From JALZKA01 sp963725035 (GTDB lineage Bacteria; Actinomycetota; Thermoleophilia; Solirubrobacterales; 70-9), in the NCBI GenBank assembly GCA_963725035.1, contig CAVRWX010000010.1, positions 1 to 64,000 on the forward strand: a DNA stretch of 64,000 nt, in the 5' to 3' direction. Made by a program: the position numbers and the translations under genes. The notes beneath the pieces are model-generated. The model was not told where the DNA came from. It saw only the letters and a program-made list of their open reading frames with translations, and searched no databases. The stretch's first letter is position 1. The number at the start of each line of letters is the position of its first letter. This document shows, piece after piece, positions 47,695-55,561 of this stretch.

Positions 47695-48751
47695 TTAGCT
47701 CAGGGCGGCGAGAGCTTCCTGCACGGCAGCGGCGAATGCGTCCACGTCTTCTTCGGTGGTGTCCCAGGCGCACATCCACCTGACGATGTTCTGCGCCTCG
47801 TCCCAGATGTAGAAGGGGTGCTCGGCCTCCGAGGACTCCAGGAGGCGGTCGATGGCGGCGCGGTCGAGTTGTGCGAAGACGGCGTTCGCCTCGACGGGAT
47901 GGACGACCTCGACGCCATCGATGGCCTCGGACGGCGTCGCGGAGGCGCTGGGCCATCGCGTTGGCGTTCCTCGCGTTGTAGAGCCAGAGGTTCTCGGAGA
48001 GGAGGGCCTCGAACTGTGCGGCGCAGAAGCGCATCTTGGAGTTGAGCTGGAGGAGCTGCTTGCGGACGAACTTGGCGTGGGGGGCGAGCTCGGGGCGCAG
48101 GATCACCATCGCCTCGCCGAACATGAGGCCGTTCTTGGTGCCGCCGAAGGAGAGGAGGTCGACTCCTGCCTCGGTCGTGATCGCGGCGAGTGAGAGGTCG
48201 AGGGACGCGGCGGCGTTCGCGATACGCGCTCCGTCGACGTGGAGGAGGAGGTCCATCGCGTGCGCGCGCTCGGCGATGGCGGCGACCTCGTGCAGGGTGT
48301 AGATCGTGCCGAGCTCGGTGGCCTGGGAGATTGAGACGACGCGGGGCTGGGCTGAGTGCTCGTCGCCGCGGCGGGCCTCCCAGCGGCGAGAGGTCGTCGG
48401 GGGTGAGCTTGCCGTGCTCGGTTTCGGACGGTGCAGGAGCTTGGCGCCGGCGAGGCGCTCGGGGGCGCCGCACTCGTCGACGTTCATGTGCGCGGTCTCG
48501 GTGCAGATGACGGCCTCGTGGGGGCGGAGGGCGAGGTCGAGGCAGGCGACGTTTGCGCCGGAGCCGTTGAAGACGATGAAGGCCTCCGCGTGGGAGCCGA
48601 AGTGGCGGCGGAAGAGGTCCTCGGCGCGCGCGGTGCAGGCGTCGCCGCCGTATGAGGCGGCGTGGCCCTCGTTCACGTCCGCGATGGCGGCGAGGACGTC
48701 GGGGTGGACGCCCGCGTGGTTGTCCGAGGCGAAGTCGTGCGGGGGGCTCAC
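47695..48751 (-). CDS. Low-specificity L-threonine aldolase (frameshifts near 48400 and 47930)
   Basis: A GTG at 48751 that overlaps the SDR stop (GTGA) starts SPPHDFASDNHAGVHPDVLAAIADVNEGHAASYGGDACTARAEDLF, the N-terminal segment of beta-eliminating lyases of the aromatic/threonine aldolase fold. Further parts: AEAFIVFNGSGANVACLDLALRP, ETAHMNVDECGAPE, LLLHVDGARIANAAASLDLSL and DLLSFGGTKNGLMFGEAMVI, where the Lys of GTKNG binds PLP. The end DAFAAAVQEALAALS at 47695 is recovered in the third frame. ~350 residues. It cleaves threonine (or allo-threonine) to glycine and acetaldehyde. Confidence 0.85.
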
Positions 48752-49457
48752 GGGTGGAGCTCGAGGCGGGCGCCGTTCATCTTCTGCGCCGAGTCCGAGA
48801 GGAGGTAGGCGATGGCGCCGGCGATGTCCTCGACGGAGGTGAAGCTCTTGAAGGGGTTGTCGGGGGATTCCTCACGCATGGCCGGGGTGAGGATGGCGTT
48901 GACGACGACGATGTTGGCGGTCGCTCCGGACTCGGCGAGGGAGTCGGCGAGCGCGAGGGTCCAGGCCTCGGCGGCGGCCTTGGCGGCGCCGTAGGAGGCG
49001 TTCGTGCCGTCGGGCTTCTGGGCTTGGGTTGAGGAGACGAGGACGAAGCGGCCGCCCTCGTGCGCGATCGCGTCGTGGAAGGCGCGGGTGGCGTGCTGGA
49101 CGGTGCGGACGAGGAGGTTGTGGAGCCATTCGTAGTCGTCGAGGGACGCGGTGGCGAGAGGCTCGCCGCCCTTCCAGCCGCCGACGAGGTGGACGAGGCC
49201 GTCGACCTTGCCGAAGCGCTCGGTGAGCGCCTGCGCCCACTCGCGTGGCGCCGTCGGCGCTCGAGGAGGTCGGCGGCGCGCCGCGTCCCAGCGCTCCTCG
49301 GGGATGCCGAGCTCCGCGGCGAGGTCGTCGAGCTTCTGCTGGTCGATGTCGGTGGCGGCGAGGTCGCGCCGGCGTCGGCGAGCGTGCGGCAGACGGTCGG
49401 CCCGAGGCCGCCGGCAGCCCCGGCGACGGCGACGACACGTCCTTCGAGCGAGCTCAT
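48748..49457 (-). CDS. Short-chain dehydrogenase/reductase (frameshifted)
   Basis: ATG 49457 starts MSSLEGRVVAVAGAAGGLGPTVCRTLADAG, with the G-x3-G-x-G NAD(P) site. A slip in a G/C tract near 49365 moves the rest of the chain: the segments VHLVGGWKGGEPLATASLDDYEWLHNLLVRTVQHATRAFHDAIAHEGGRFVLVSSTQAQKPDGTNASYGAAKAAAEAWTLAL can be pieced together in order, each shorter than 20 residues, with S...Y-x3-K catalytic residues. It ends KMNGARLELHP at 48748. ~235 residues. Coupled to the threonine aldolase gene by GTGA. Substrate unknown. Confidence 0.7.
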
Positions 49458-49552
49458 GGGATTGACGCTAGCGCGCCGCTCGACACCAGGAAGTTTCGAA
49501 GTCGGCACATCGCGTTTCACACACGTGCGCGGACGAGGCATACGGTCCATCG

Positions 49553-50015
49553 ATGGAGCGCCTGATCAACCGCCGCCAACAGGGAGACCTGGGAGAAGCC
49601 TCGGCGATCGAGTGGTTCACGCCGAGCCGGAGCGGTGGTCTCGACGCCCCTGGGCCACAGCCCCGACTACGACCTGATCGTCGATCTCGGAGCAGGGCCC
49701 CTCCGAGTGCAGGCCAAGACCTCAACGCAGGTCATGGGCATCACGGTCACTGCCGACCGGTCACGCTCGCGACGCAGATGCATCAGAGGTGGCCAGCCAC
49801 CAATCGCGACGAGCACGAGCGCACGACTCGAGAATCTCGCGAATGGCCGGCCACGAGTCCCTCGCGAAGCGAGCAGCGCAGATCACTCGAGGGCCTCCGT
49901 TTCGAGTTCGAAGATCGCCACGGCCAGGAGCGCTGAGCTCGTCCCGGCGCGAACGCAGATCGACGCGAAGCCGGCCAGAGCCAGCGTCGGAGCAGGAGTA
50001 GCCGAGCGAGTTTGA
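49553..50015 (+). pseudogene. PD-(D/E)XK endonuclease-like protein, frameshifted remnant
   Basis: ATG 49553 starts MERLINRRQQGDLGEASAIEWF, and after a slip near 49630 the frame reads VVSTPLGHSPDYDLIVDLGAGPLRVQAKTS: a P-D-x-D...Q-x-K arrangement like the PDDEXK_5 family (related to group I intron endonucleases and small restriction-like nucleases). The downstream 250 bases have no clear coding signal and run into a decayed tRNA-like sequence. The E of the E-x-K is Q here, which may mean loss of activity. It sits directly before tRNA-Tyr, a common integration site, so it may be part of a decayed mobile element. Confidence 0.5.
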
Positions 50016-50060
50016 AGATTCGGCCCTAGTGCTGAGTGAGTGCGAGCTCGTCACGGGCTC
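49985..50060 (+). pseudogene. Degenerate tRNA-Tyr-like sequence
   Basis: GCGTCGGAGCAGGAG and AGCCGAGCGAG align with the D-arm and anticodon stem of the tRNA-Tyr downstream, and GCCCTAGTGCTGAGTGAG (50023-50040) is an exact copy of 50138-50155 (variable arm and 5' T-stem). The anticodon loop reads TTTGAAG instead of CTGTAAA and the T-loop and acceptor do not pair, so it is not a working tRNA. The offset between the copies is 115 bases. Confidence 0.55.
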
Positions 50061-50091
50061 CGCCGCTCCCTCCTAGACTCGCTCCCGAGCC

Positions 50092-50175
50092 GGGGGAGCG
50101 CCGGAGTAGGAGAGCCGGGCCGGTCTGTAAAATCGATGCCCTAGTGCTGAGTGAGTTCGATTCTCACCTCCCCCA
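50092..50175 (+). tRNA. tRNA-Tyr (anticodon GTA)
   Basis: 84 bases, a class II tRNA with a long variable arm as expected for bacterial tRNA-Tyr. Acceptor GGGGGAG pairs with CTCCCCC; D-stem CCGG/CCGG around AGTAGGAGAG; anticodon loop CTGTAAA gives GTA; T-arm GTGAG-TTCGATT-CTCAC; discriminator A. The 27-43 pair is a C-A mismatch. Confidence 0.88.
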
Positions 50176-50181
50176 TTTGAA

Positions 50182-50209
50182 GCCTCGCTGAACGCGGGGC
50201 CTTTTCTTT
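50182..50209 (+). terminator. Intrinsic terminator after tRNA-Tyr
   Basis: Stem GCCTCGC / GCGGGGC (one T-G pair) with loop TGAAC, followed directly by CTTTTCTTT. It begins 7 bases after the tRNA 3' end. Confidence 0.75.
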
Positions 50210-50225
50210 GCCGCGAAGCGACGAA

Positions 50226-50247
50226 CGGGCCGCCCGGAGGCGGCCCG
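50226..50247. terminator. GC palindrome copy 1, likely csbD terminator
   Basis: Perfect 9-bp stem CGGGCCGCC / GGCGGCCCG with loop CGGA. A second perfect 8-bp hairpin (GCAGTCGT / ACGACTGC, 50253-50271) lies between it and the end of csbD. Both are downstream of csbD on the minus strand; the tail of T is weak. Confidence 0.5.
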
Positions 50248-50274
50248 TCTCAGCAGTCGTTTGACGACTGCGGG

Positions 50275-50466
50275 CTAGTCGCGGTCGCGCACCGCGTCGA
50301 CGGCGTCGTCGACCTTGTCCTTCGCGGAGTCCGCGACGTCCTTGACGGCGCCGGCGGCCTGGTCGGTCTTGCCCTCTTCCTTCAGGTCGTCGTCGCCGGT
50401 CAGATCGCCAGCGGCCTCCTTGACCCGGCCCTTCGCGTCATCGGTGTTCTTGGGTGCATCGTTCAT
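50275..50466 (-). CDS. csbD: CsbD family stress protein
   Basis: 63 residues from ATG 50466, chosen because AAGGAGA sits six bases upstream and within the extended frame that starts at 50481. The sequence NDAPKNTDDAKGRVKEAAGDLTGDDDLKEEGKTDQAAGAVKDV is the classic CsbD helical module (KGRVKEAxGxLTGDxxLxxEGxxDQ). CsbD proteins are abundant in stationary phase and under stress, with no defined biochemical role. In Bacillus the gene depends on sigma-B; a sigma-B-like promoter is present here 37 bases upstream. Confidence 0.9.
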   Translation of the reverse strand: MNDAPKNTDDAKGRVKEAAGDLTGDDDLKEEGKTDQAAGAVKDVADSAKDKVDDAVDAVRDRD

Positions 50467-50511
50467 CTTGGTCTCCTTCATTGCGTTCGTTCGATCGAGT
50501 GCGACAAGCCG

Positions 50512-50536
50512 CTACCCAAGCCCGGATTGAGAAAAC
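50512..50536 (-). promoter_or_regulatory. Sigma-B-like promoter upstream of csbD
   Basis: On the minus strand GTTTTC (50531-50536), 13-base spacer, GGGTAG (50512-50517). The general-stress sigma-B consensus is GTTTaa, 12-15 bases, GGGTAt/GGGWA. Transcription would start near 50503, ~37 bases from the ATG. Spacing and gene identity agree. Confidence 0.6.
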
Positions 50537-50545
50537 GCTCAACAG

Positions 50546-50580
50546 AATCGGGCCGCCCCGGGGGGAGGGGCGGCCCGATT
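50546..50580. repeat. GC palindrome copy 2
   Basis: Perfect 14-bp stem AATCGGGCCGCCCC / GGGGCGGCCCGATT with a seven-base loop. It shares the arms CGGGCCGCC and GGCGGCCCG with copies at 50226 and 50601. It lies between the sigma factor gene and the csbD promoter and could stop leftward transcription from sigA. Confidence 0.6.
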
Positions 50581-50600
50581 CCGGCACTCGTTTCAGCAGA

Positions 50601-50628
50601 CGGGCCGCCCGGGGGGATTGGCGGCCCG
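50601..50628. repeat. GC palindrome copy 3
   Basis: 9-bp stem CGGGCCGCC / GGCGGCCCG with a ten-base loop. Twenty bases from copy 2. From here to the sigma factor stop at 50792 no gene or RNA could be supported; the sequence is a GC-poorer leader-like stretch. Confidence 0.5.
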
Positions 50629-50791
50629 CTTGGCTTGGACGGAGATGCTCTATTGAGCTTCCCAGTCGAGGGTTCGCGTAAAGCGTTGTCCCCTCATCCC
50701 TAGTTTGCCCCGCCTCACAGAGCCCTAAACACTCATTTTTCGAAGAAATTTCGACCTTGCAACGAGCGCAACAAACGGCGCTGCCCAGGCG

Positions 50792-51872
50792 TCAATCGCG
50801 CTCGCGCAGCCTCTGTGCCTCGGGCAGCCGTTTCAGCTTCCTGAGCGTCGATGTCTCGATCTGGCGAATCCGCTCGCGCGTCACCCCGAACGCCCGTCCG
50901 ACCTCCTCGAGCGTCAGCGGCTCATGCCCCCTCAACCCATACCGCAGCTCGATCACCTGGCGCTCGCGCGCCGGCAGCGCATCCAGCGCCCGCTGCACGT
51001 CCTCGCGCTGCAAGCTCTCCGTCGCCGTCTCGAACGGCTCCTCGACCGTCTCGTCCGCCACGAAGTCACCCAGCGCCGACTCGTCCTCGTCCCCCACCGG
51101 CTTCTCGAGCGAAACCGGCATCTGCGCCACGCGCAGGATCTCGCGCACCTCCAGCACGGTCATCTTGAGCTCTTCCGCGATCTCCGCCGGCTCCGGCTCC
51201 CTCCCCAGGCGACTGCACGAGCTGCCGCTCGACCTGCACCACCCTGTTGAGCTTCTCCCCCATGTGAACGGGAATGCGAATCGTCCGCGACTTGTCGGCG
51301 ATCGCCCTCGTCACCGCCTGGCGAATCCACCACGTCGCATACGTCGAGAACTTGTAGCCCCGCCGGTAGTCGAACTTCTCAACCGCCCTGATCAGCCCCA
51401 GCGAGCCCTCCTGGATCAGATCGAGAAAGCTCAGCCCCCTCCCCAGATAGCCCTTCGCGATCGACACCACCAGCCGCAGGTTCGCCTCCACCATCTGCCG
51501 CTTCGCGACCATGTCGCCCCGCTCGATCCGCTTCGCGAGCTCGACCTCTCCCGCCGCCGTCAGAAGCTCCACCTGGCCGATCGAGCGCAGGTACAGGCGA
51601 AGGCAATCCAGGCTCGGCTCCACCGTCAGATCCAGCGTCGGCCCCTTCTGAGCGCCCTTCGCCTCCTCGTACGCGCTCACGCCGTCGGCCGCGATCACGT
51701 CCACCCCGTGCTCGATCAGGTGCGCGTGCAGGTCGCGCACCTGCTCCTTCGTCACCTCGGCCTCTTCGAGCGAAGCCGAGATCTCCTCGAACGTCAGGTA
51801 GCCCCGCTCGCTCCCTTCGGAGATCAGCCGCCCAAGGCTCTCGATTTCGGGCAGCGCAACGCCCTCCCCCAT
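50792..51872 (-). CDS. sigA: Primary-type sigma-70 factor (RpoD/SigA family), one frameshift near 51205
   Basis: ATG 51872 starts MGEGVALPEIESLGRLISEGSERGYLTFEEI, a region 1.1-like start. Region 2 is complete: RMVEANLRLVVSIAKGYLGRGLSFLDLIQEGSLGLIRAVEKFDYRRGYKFSTYATWWIRQAVTRAI in consecutive parts. After QLVQSPG a one-base slip leads to region 3-4: ALPARERQVIELRYGLRGHEPLTLEEVGRAFGVTRERIRQIETSTLRKLKR. This is the R-E-R-I-R-Q-I-E signature of primary and group 2 sigmas. ~360 residues. Such an essential gene would hardly be frameshifted in nature, which supports assembly error as the cause. Confidence 0.88.
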
Positions 51873-52065
51873 CTTTGTCCTCCGATTCGGCGGGGACAAA
51901 CAGGACATCTGCCTCTCCGGCCAACTGCTCCCGGTCCTTTCCTCCGTTTGGGCACCGAAGCGGCGCGAAGCTTATAGATGAAAGGGGGAACGCGACGCCT
52001 GCCACGAGTGCAAGCGCCCCGCTTACCTCAAATCGGCCATGCGTCCCGGCGCTACTCTCAGGCGG

Positions 52066-53067
52066 ATGAGCGAGACGACCGCAGCGTCCGAGCTACGCGA
52101 CGTCCAGGCAGGGCTCCCCGACACGCGAGTCAGCCTCACCCGCGTCGGCGTCCGCGGCGTCGAGAAGGTCATCCACGTCGCCTCCCCCGCGGGCGGTTCC
52201 CCCGGGCTCTTCTTCGCCGAGCTCGAAGCCTTCGTCGACCTCAACCCCGACCAGGCCGGCGTCCACATGTCCCGCTTCGAGGAGGTCGTAAACGAAGCGA
52301 TCGACGCCGTCGTCCTCCACGAGGCGCTCCGCGCCGAGAGCCTCGCCGCGCACATCGCCGAGCAGGTCCGCGAGCGCCAGGATGGCTGCCGCGCCGAGGT
52401 GCGCATCGCCGCCCGCTACCCCGACACCGTCAGGACGCCCGAGTCCGATCTCGACACGCAGGAGATCTACAAGCTCCACGGCGTCGCGGTCGCCTCCTCA
52501 CGCGGCACCCGCACCCTCACCGGCGTCGAGGCGCAGGGCATGACCGCCTGCCCCTGCGCCCAGGGCCTCCTCGCCGACGCGGCGCGCGAGCGACTCGAAG
52601 CCGACGGATTCACAACTGATGAGATCGAGCGCATCTTCGACGCCGTCCCCGTCGCAACCCACAACCAGCGCGGCATCGGCCAGCTCCACCTGGGCGCCCC
52701 CGAAGGCGTCGACATCGACATCGACGCACGCGACCTCCTTCACATCGTCACCTCCTCCATGAGCTCCGAGATCTACGAGCTCATGAAGCGCTCCGACGAG
52801 CGGGCCGTCGTCGAGAAGGCACACCGCAACCCCCGCTTCGTCGAGGACGTCGTCCGCGAGATGGTCCGCCACGTCGCCGCCGACTACCCCGAGCTTCGCG
52901 ACGGCGGCTTCATGGTCGCCCGCCAGGAGAACCTCGAGACCATCCACCGCCACACCGTCGTCGCCGAGCGCACCGGGCTCGTCTCGGAAGTCCTGGACGA
53001 GGTCGAGACCGGCACCCATTCCCGCCGCCACGCATCGCAGCGGGAGTGGCTGGAAGAACAGGCCTAG
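52066..53067 (+). CDS. folE2: GTP cyclohydrolase FolE2 / MptA-type
   Basis: 333 residues from ATG 52066. The sequence begins VQAGLPDTRVSLTRVGVRGVEKVI, has RFEEVVNEAIDAVVLHEALRAES in the middle and the metal-binding motif VEAQGMTACPCAQGLLADAAR, then AVPVATHNQRGIGQLHL. The C-P-C motif matches the COG1469 (type IB / MptA) enzymes that convert GTP to dihydroneopterin triphosphate or the cyclic phosphate for folate or methanopterin-like pterins. In bacteria this is the zinc-independent alternative to FolE. Intact; its end overlaps pgsA by four bases, convergently. Confidence 0.9.
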   Translation: MSETTAASELRDVQAGLPDTRVSLTRVGVRGVEKVIHVASPAGGSPGLFFAELEAFVDLNPDQAGVHMSRFEEVVNEAIDAVVLHEALRAESLAAHIAEQVRERQDGCRAEVRIAARYPDTVRTPESDLDTQEIYKLHGVAVASSRGTRTLTGVEAQGMTACPCAQGLLADAARERLEADGFTTDEIERIFDAVPVATHNQRGIGQLHLGAPEGVDIDIDARDLLHIVTSSMSSEIYELMKRSDERAVVEKAHRNPRFVEDVVREMVRHVAADYPELRDGGFMVARQENLETIHRHTVVAERTGLVSEVLDEVETGTHSRRHASQREWLEEQA

Positions 53068-53666
53068 GCCGGCTCCGAGACGCCCTCCGGCTTCGGCGCC
53101 GGCTTCAAACCGCCCTCCGGCTCCGGCGCGTCCTCCAAGTAGCTGCGCAAGCCGAGGAAGTAGTGCGCACCTGAGATCACGGTCATCGCCACCGCGAGGT
53201 AGACCAGGATGTCCACGCCGACCGGTGTCGGCTCGAACGCGATCAGCCCGATGATCGCCGCAACCTGCAGGCCCGTCTTCGCCTTCCCCAGCCAGCTCGC
53301 CGAGATCACGATCCCCCGCTCGGCGGCGACCGAGCGAAGCCCCGTGACCGCGAACTCGCGGGCGATGATCACCATCGCCACCCACGCCGCCAACCGGTCG
53401 AGCGAAACGAGCGAGATCAAGGCGGCGGTGACCAGGAGCTTGTCGGCAAGCGGGTCCATCAGCTTCCCGAACGTTGTCTCCTGGCGCTGGCGTCGCGCGA
53501 TGTATCCGTCGAGCCCGTCGGTCAGCGCTGCGATCGCAAACAGCGCTGCCGCGATCACGTCGCCTTCGTCCGTCTCGTTCAGAAGCGCCACGACGATCAC
53601 CGGGATCATCAGGATCCTCAAGACCGTGAGGATGTTCGGCGCGTTGAGAGGGATGAGCGGGAACAC
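53064..53666 (-). CDS. pgsA: CDP-diacylglycerol--glycerol-3-phosphate 3-phosphatidyltransferase
   Basis: GTG 53666 starts FPLIPLNAPNILTVLRILMIPVIVVALL. The CDP-alcohol phosphotransferase signature is complete: DGLDGYIARRQRQETTFGKLMDPLADKLL (DGxxAR-x8-G-x3-D-x3-D). Several membrane helices follow (AWVAMVIIAREFAVTGLRS, VGVDILVYLAVAMTVISGAHYFLG). The last ~30 residues are a Pro/Glu-rich tail. It makes phosphatidylglycerol phosphate in the membrane. 11 bases after the UDG gene on the same strand. Confidence 0.88.
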   Translation of the reverse strand: MFPLIPLNAPNILTVLRILMIPVIVVALLNETDEGDVIAAALFAIAALTDGLDGYIARRQRQETTFGKLMDPLADKLLVTAALISLVSLDRLAAWVAMVIIAREFAVTGLRSVAAERGIVISASWLGKAKTGLQVAAIIGLIAFEPTPVGVDILVYLAVAMTVISGAHYFLGLRSYLEDAPEPEGGLKPAPKPEGVSEPA

Positions 53667-53677
53667 GTCCCGCCAGC

Positions 53678-54385
53678 CTAGATTGGGCGTTCCGCGGAGC
53701 CTAAGCACTTCTTCGCGCGGGCGAACACCGCGTCGAGCATCTCCACCGTCAGCTTGCCCGTGAAGGTGTTCTGCTGGCTCGGGTGGTACGAGCCGAGGAG
53801 CGCGTACGAGCCCACGCGCGCCTCCGCCATGTGCCCGAACTTCGGCTTCGGACGCGGAGTCTCATGCCCGCCGGCGCGCAGCGCGCGAAGCGCCCCGTCC
53901 CACGCGAACGAGCCGAGGCACACGACCACCCGCACGCTGGAGAGCAGCGCCAGCTCGCGCGTCAGATACGGAACGCACTCGTCCCGTTCTGCCGGCGCCG
54001 GCTTGTTGTCGGGCGGCGCGCACCGCACGACCGCGGAGATGTACGCGCCGTGCAGCCGCAGCCCATCGCTCGCGTCGACGCTCGTCGGCTGGTTCGCGAG
54101 CCCCGCGCGGTGCATCGCGGCATAGAGCCAGTCGCCCGAGCGGTCCCCCGTGAACATCCGCCCCGTCCGGTTGGCGCCGTGCGCGGCGGGCGCCAGCCCC
54201 ACCACCGCGATCGCCGCTTCAGAGTCCCCGAACCCCGGCAGCGGCCGCGCCCAGTAGTCCTCGCCGCGGTAGCGCTTGGGCGGATCGGCGGCGCACGCCT
54301 CGCGCCACTCCACCAGCCGCGGGCACGCCGTGCACGCCGTCACTTCGGCGTTCAGGAGCTCGATCGAATCGGTGCGGGAAGCCAT
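53678..54385 (-). CDS. Family 5 (UdgB-like) uracil-DNA glycosylase
   Basis: 235 residues. VTACTACPRLVEWREAC and later Cys residues (VVRCAPP, DECVPYL) form the 4Fe-4S site of thermostable UDGs. Motif A is IAVVGLAPAAHGANRTGRMFTGD, which has A in place of the usual E/D-containing G-E-A-P-G, the mark of family 5. Motif B is the C-terminal LLGSYHPSQQNTFTGKLT (H-P-S-x2-N). It removes uracil and hypoxanthine from DNA. Start ATG 54385 (MASRTDSIELLNAEV); 22 bases separate it from the divergent Tat protein start. Confidence 0.88.
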   Translation of the reverse strand: MASRTDSIELLNAEVTACTACPRLVEWREACAADPPKRYRGEDYWARPLPGFGDSEAAIAVVGLAPAAHGANRTGRMFTGDRSGDWLYAAMHRAGLANQPTSVDASDGLRLHGAYISAVVRCAPPDNKPAPAERDECVPYLTRELALLSSVRVVVCLGSFAWDGALRALRAGGHETPRPKPKFGHMAEARVGSYALLGSYHPSQQNTFTGKLTVEMLDAVFARAKKCLGSAERPI

Positions 54386-54406
54386 CCCGAGTATTTTCAC
54401 CACCCC

Positions 54407-54949
54407 ATGCGCGCCCTTGCTCACCGCTTCACGCGCCGCCGGCTGCTCGCCACGAGCGCAGCCGCCGGCGCACCGCTCGTCCTCGCGGCCTGCGGCGGAG
54501 GCTCCGACCCGGACGACGACCGCTCAGAAGACGCCGATCCCGAGCTCCTCAACTCCATCCTCGAGCAGCACCTCGCGGTCGAGCAAGCGGCCAAAGCGGC
54601 CGCCGACGGGCCGCTCCCTGACGTCACCCAGGAGCTCGCCACGCAGCGCAAGGACTCAACCGCGAAGCTCGAGTCCTTCATCTCGGAGCGCGACGGCGAC
54701 GCCACGACCGACGCCGCCGACACGGCGCAGGCAGAGAGCCCGACGGAGGCGCTCATCCTGCAGCTCGAAGGCTCAATCGAGGCATCGCTCGACTCGATCG
54801 GCGAGCTCTCCTCCCCCGCCTACCGCCAAACCGTCCACCGCTACGTCACCGAGGACGCCGCCGCGCTCGCCGCGCTTCGCTCCGAGACCGGCGAAGAGGT
54901 CGCGCCCGACGCGTTCGTCTTCGGAGCGCCGCAGGAGGACGACGGATGA
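54407..54949 (+). CDS. Tat-exported lipoprotein with ferritin-like (DUF4439-type) domain
   Basis: 180 residues from ATG 54407. FTRRRLLATSAAAGAPLVLAACGGG is a Tat signal with lipobox L-A-A-C, so Cys is acylated and the protein is anchored outside the membrane. The mature part is a ~120-residue helical bundle (LNSILEQHLAVEQAAKAAA, LEGSIEASLDSIGELSSPAYRQTVHRYVTEDAAALAAL) with a patch of acidic residues between; it resembles ferritin-like DUF4439 proteins but the four-Glu iron site is not obvious. Coupled to the next gene by ATGA at 54946. Confidence 0.7.
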   Translation: MRALAHRFTRRRLLATSAAAGAPLVLAACGGGSDPDDDRSEDADPELLNSILEQHLAVEQAAKAAADGPLPDVTQELATQRKDSTAKLESFISERDGDATTDAADTAQAESPTEALILQLEGSIEASLDSIGELSSPAYRQTVHRYVTEDAAALAALRSETGEEVAPDAFVFGAPQEDDG

Positions 54950-55533
54950 GCGACCTCACCCGCAGAGCCCTGATGGGCCGCGGCCTGGCCGGCGCCGGCG
55001 CAGTCGCGCTGCCCGCATCGCTCGTCGCCGCTGCCACCGCGCAAGCCCAGGACGCCGAGGGCGACGCTCAGACCGACGCGCTGGAGCGCCTCGTCATCCT
55101 CGAGCAGGCCGCCGAGCTCGCCTACTCGCTCGCCGCCGAAGAGGGCGACGTCTCAAGCGACGCAACGGCGCTCTTCGAGGAGCTCTCGATCCACGCCGGC
55201 GACCACGCGACCGCATTCGGGGAGGCGATGGACCAGCTCCTGGTCGATCCACCCTCCTCGGACTCAGACCCGGACGAGTACGAGAGCCTCGAGGACTTCG
55301 ACCCCAAGGCGGACGAGAAGGACCTTCTCGCCTTCCTCATCGACCTCCAGCTGGGCCTGATCGAGGCTTACGAGGAGGACCAGGCGGACCTCGATGAGCC
55401 CGATCTGGTGCGCTCCGCCGCGCAGGTCGCGGCCAGCCACGCGCAGGCGCTCGTCGCGCTACGCCTCCTCGCCGGCACGAAGAGCGGCCTCACGAAGCTG
55501 CCCGCGCCGTCCACCTCAGCGACCGCTTCCTAG
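54946..55533 (+). CDS. Tat-exported ferritin-like protein (DUF4439-type)
   Basis: 195 residues. LTRRALMGRGLAGAGAVALPASLVAAATAQA is a Tat signal (R-R-A-L-M) with a Sec-type cut rather than a lipobox. The mature domain has E-x2-H helices: ILEQAAELAYSLAAEEGDV, LFEELSIHAGDHATAFGEAM and LIDLQLGLIEAYEEDQ then ASHAQALVALRLL, close to the ferritin-like family of Actinobacteria that follows the lipoprotein gene. The pair may store or shuttle a metal outside the cell, or serve as a scaffold; nothing specific is shown. Confidence 0.7.
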   Translation: MSDLTRRALMGRGLAGAGAVALPASLVAAATAQAQDAEGDAQTDALERLVILEQAAELAYSLAAEEGDVSSDATALFEELSIHAGDHATAFGEAMDQLLVDPPSSDSDPDEYESLEDFDPKADEKDLLAFLIDLQLGLIEAYEEDQADLDEPDLVRSAAQVAASHAQALVALRLLAGTKSGLTKLPAPSTSATAS

Positions 55534-55561
55534 TCGCTCGACTAGGCTTTCCGGGCGGCCC

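Noticed and set aside
47690..48473. Arg/Pro-rich minus-strand frame inside the threonine aldolase gene
   Set aside because: Out-of-frame shadow; it only supplies the last residues after the slip.
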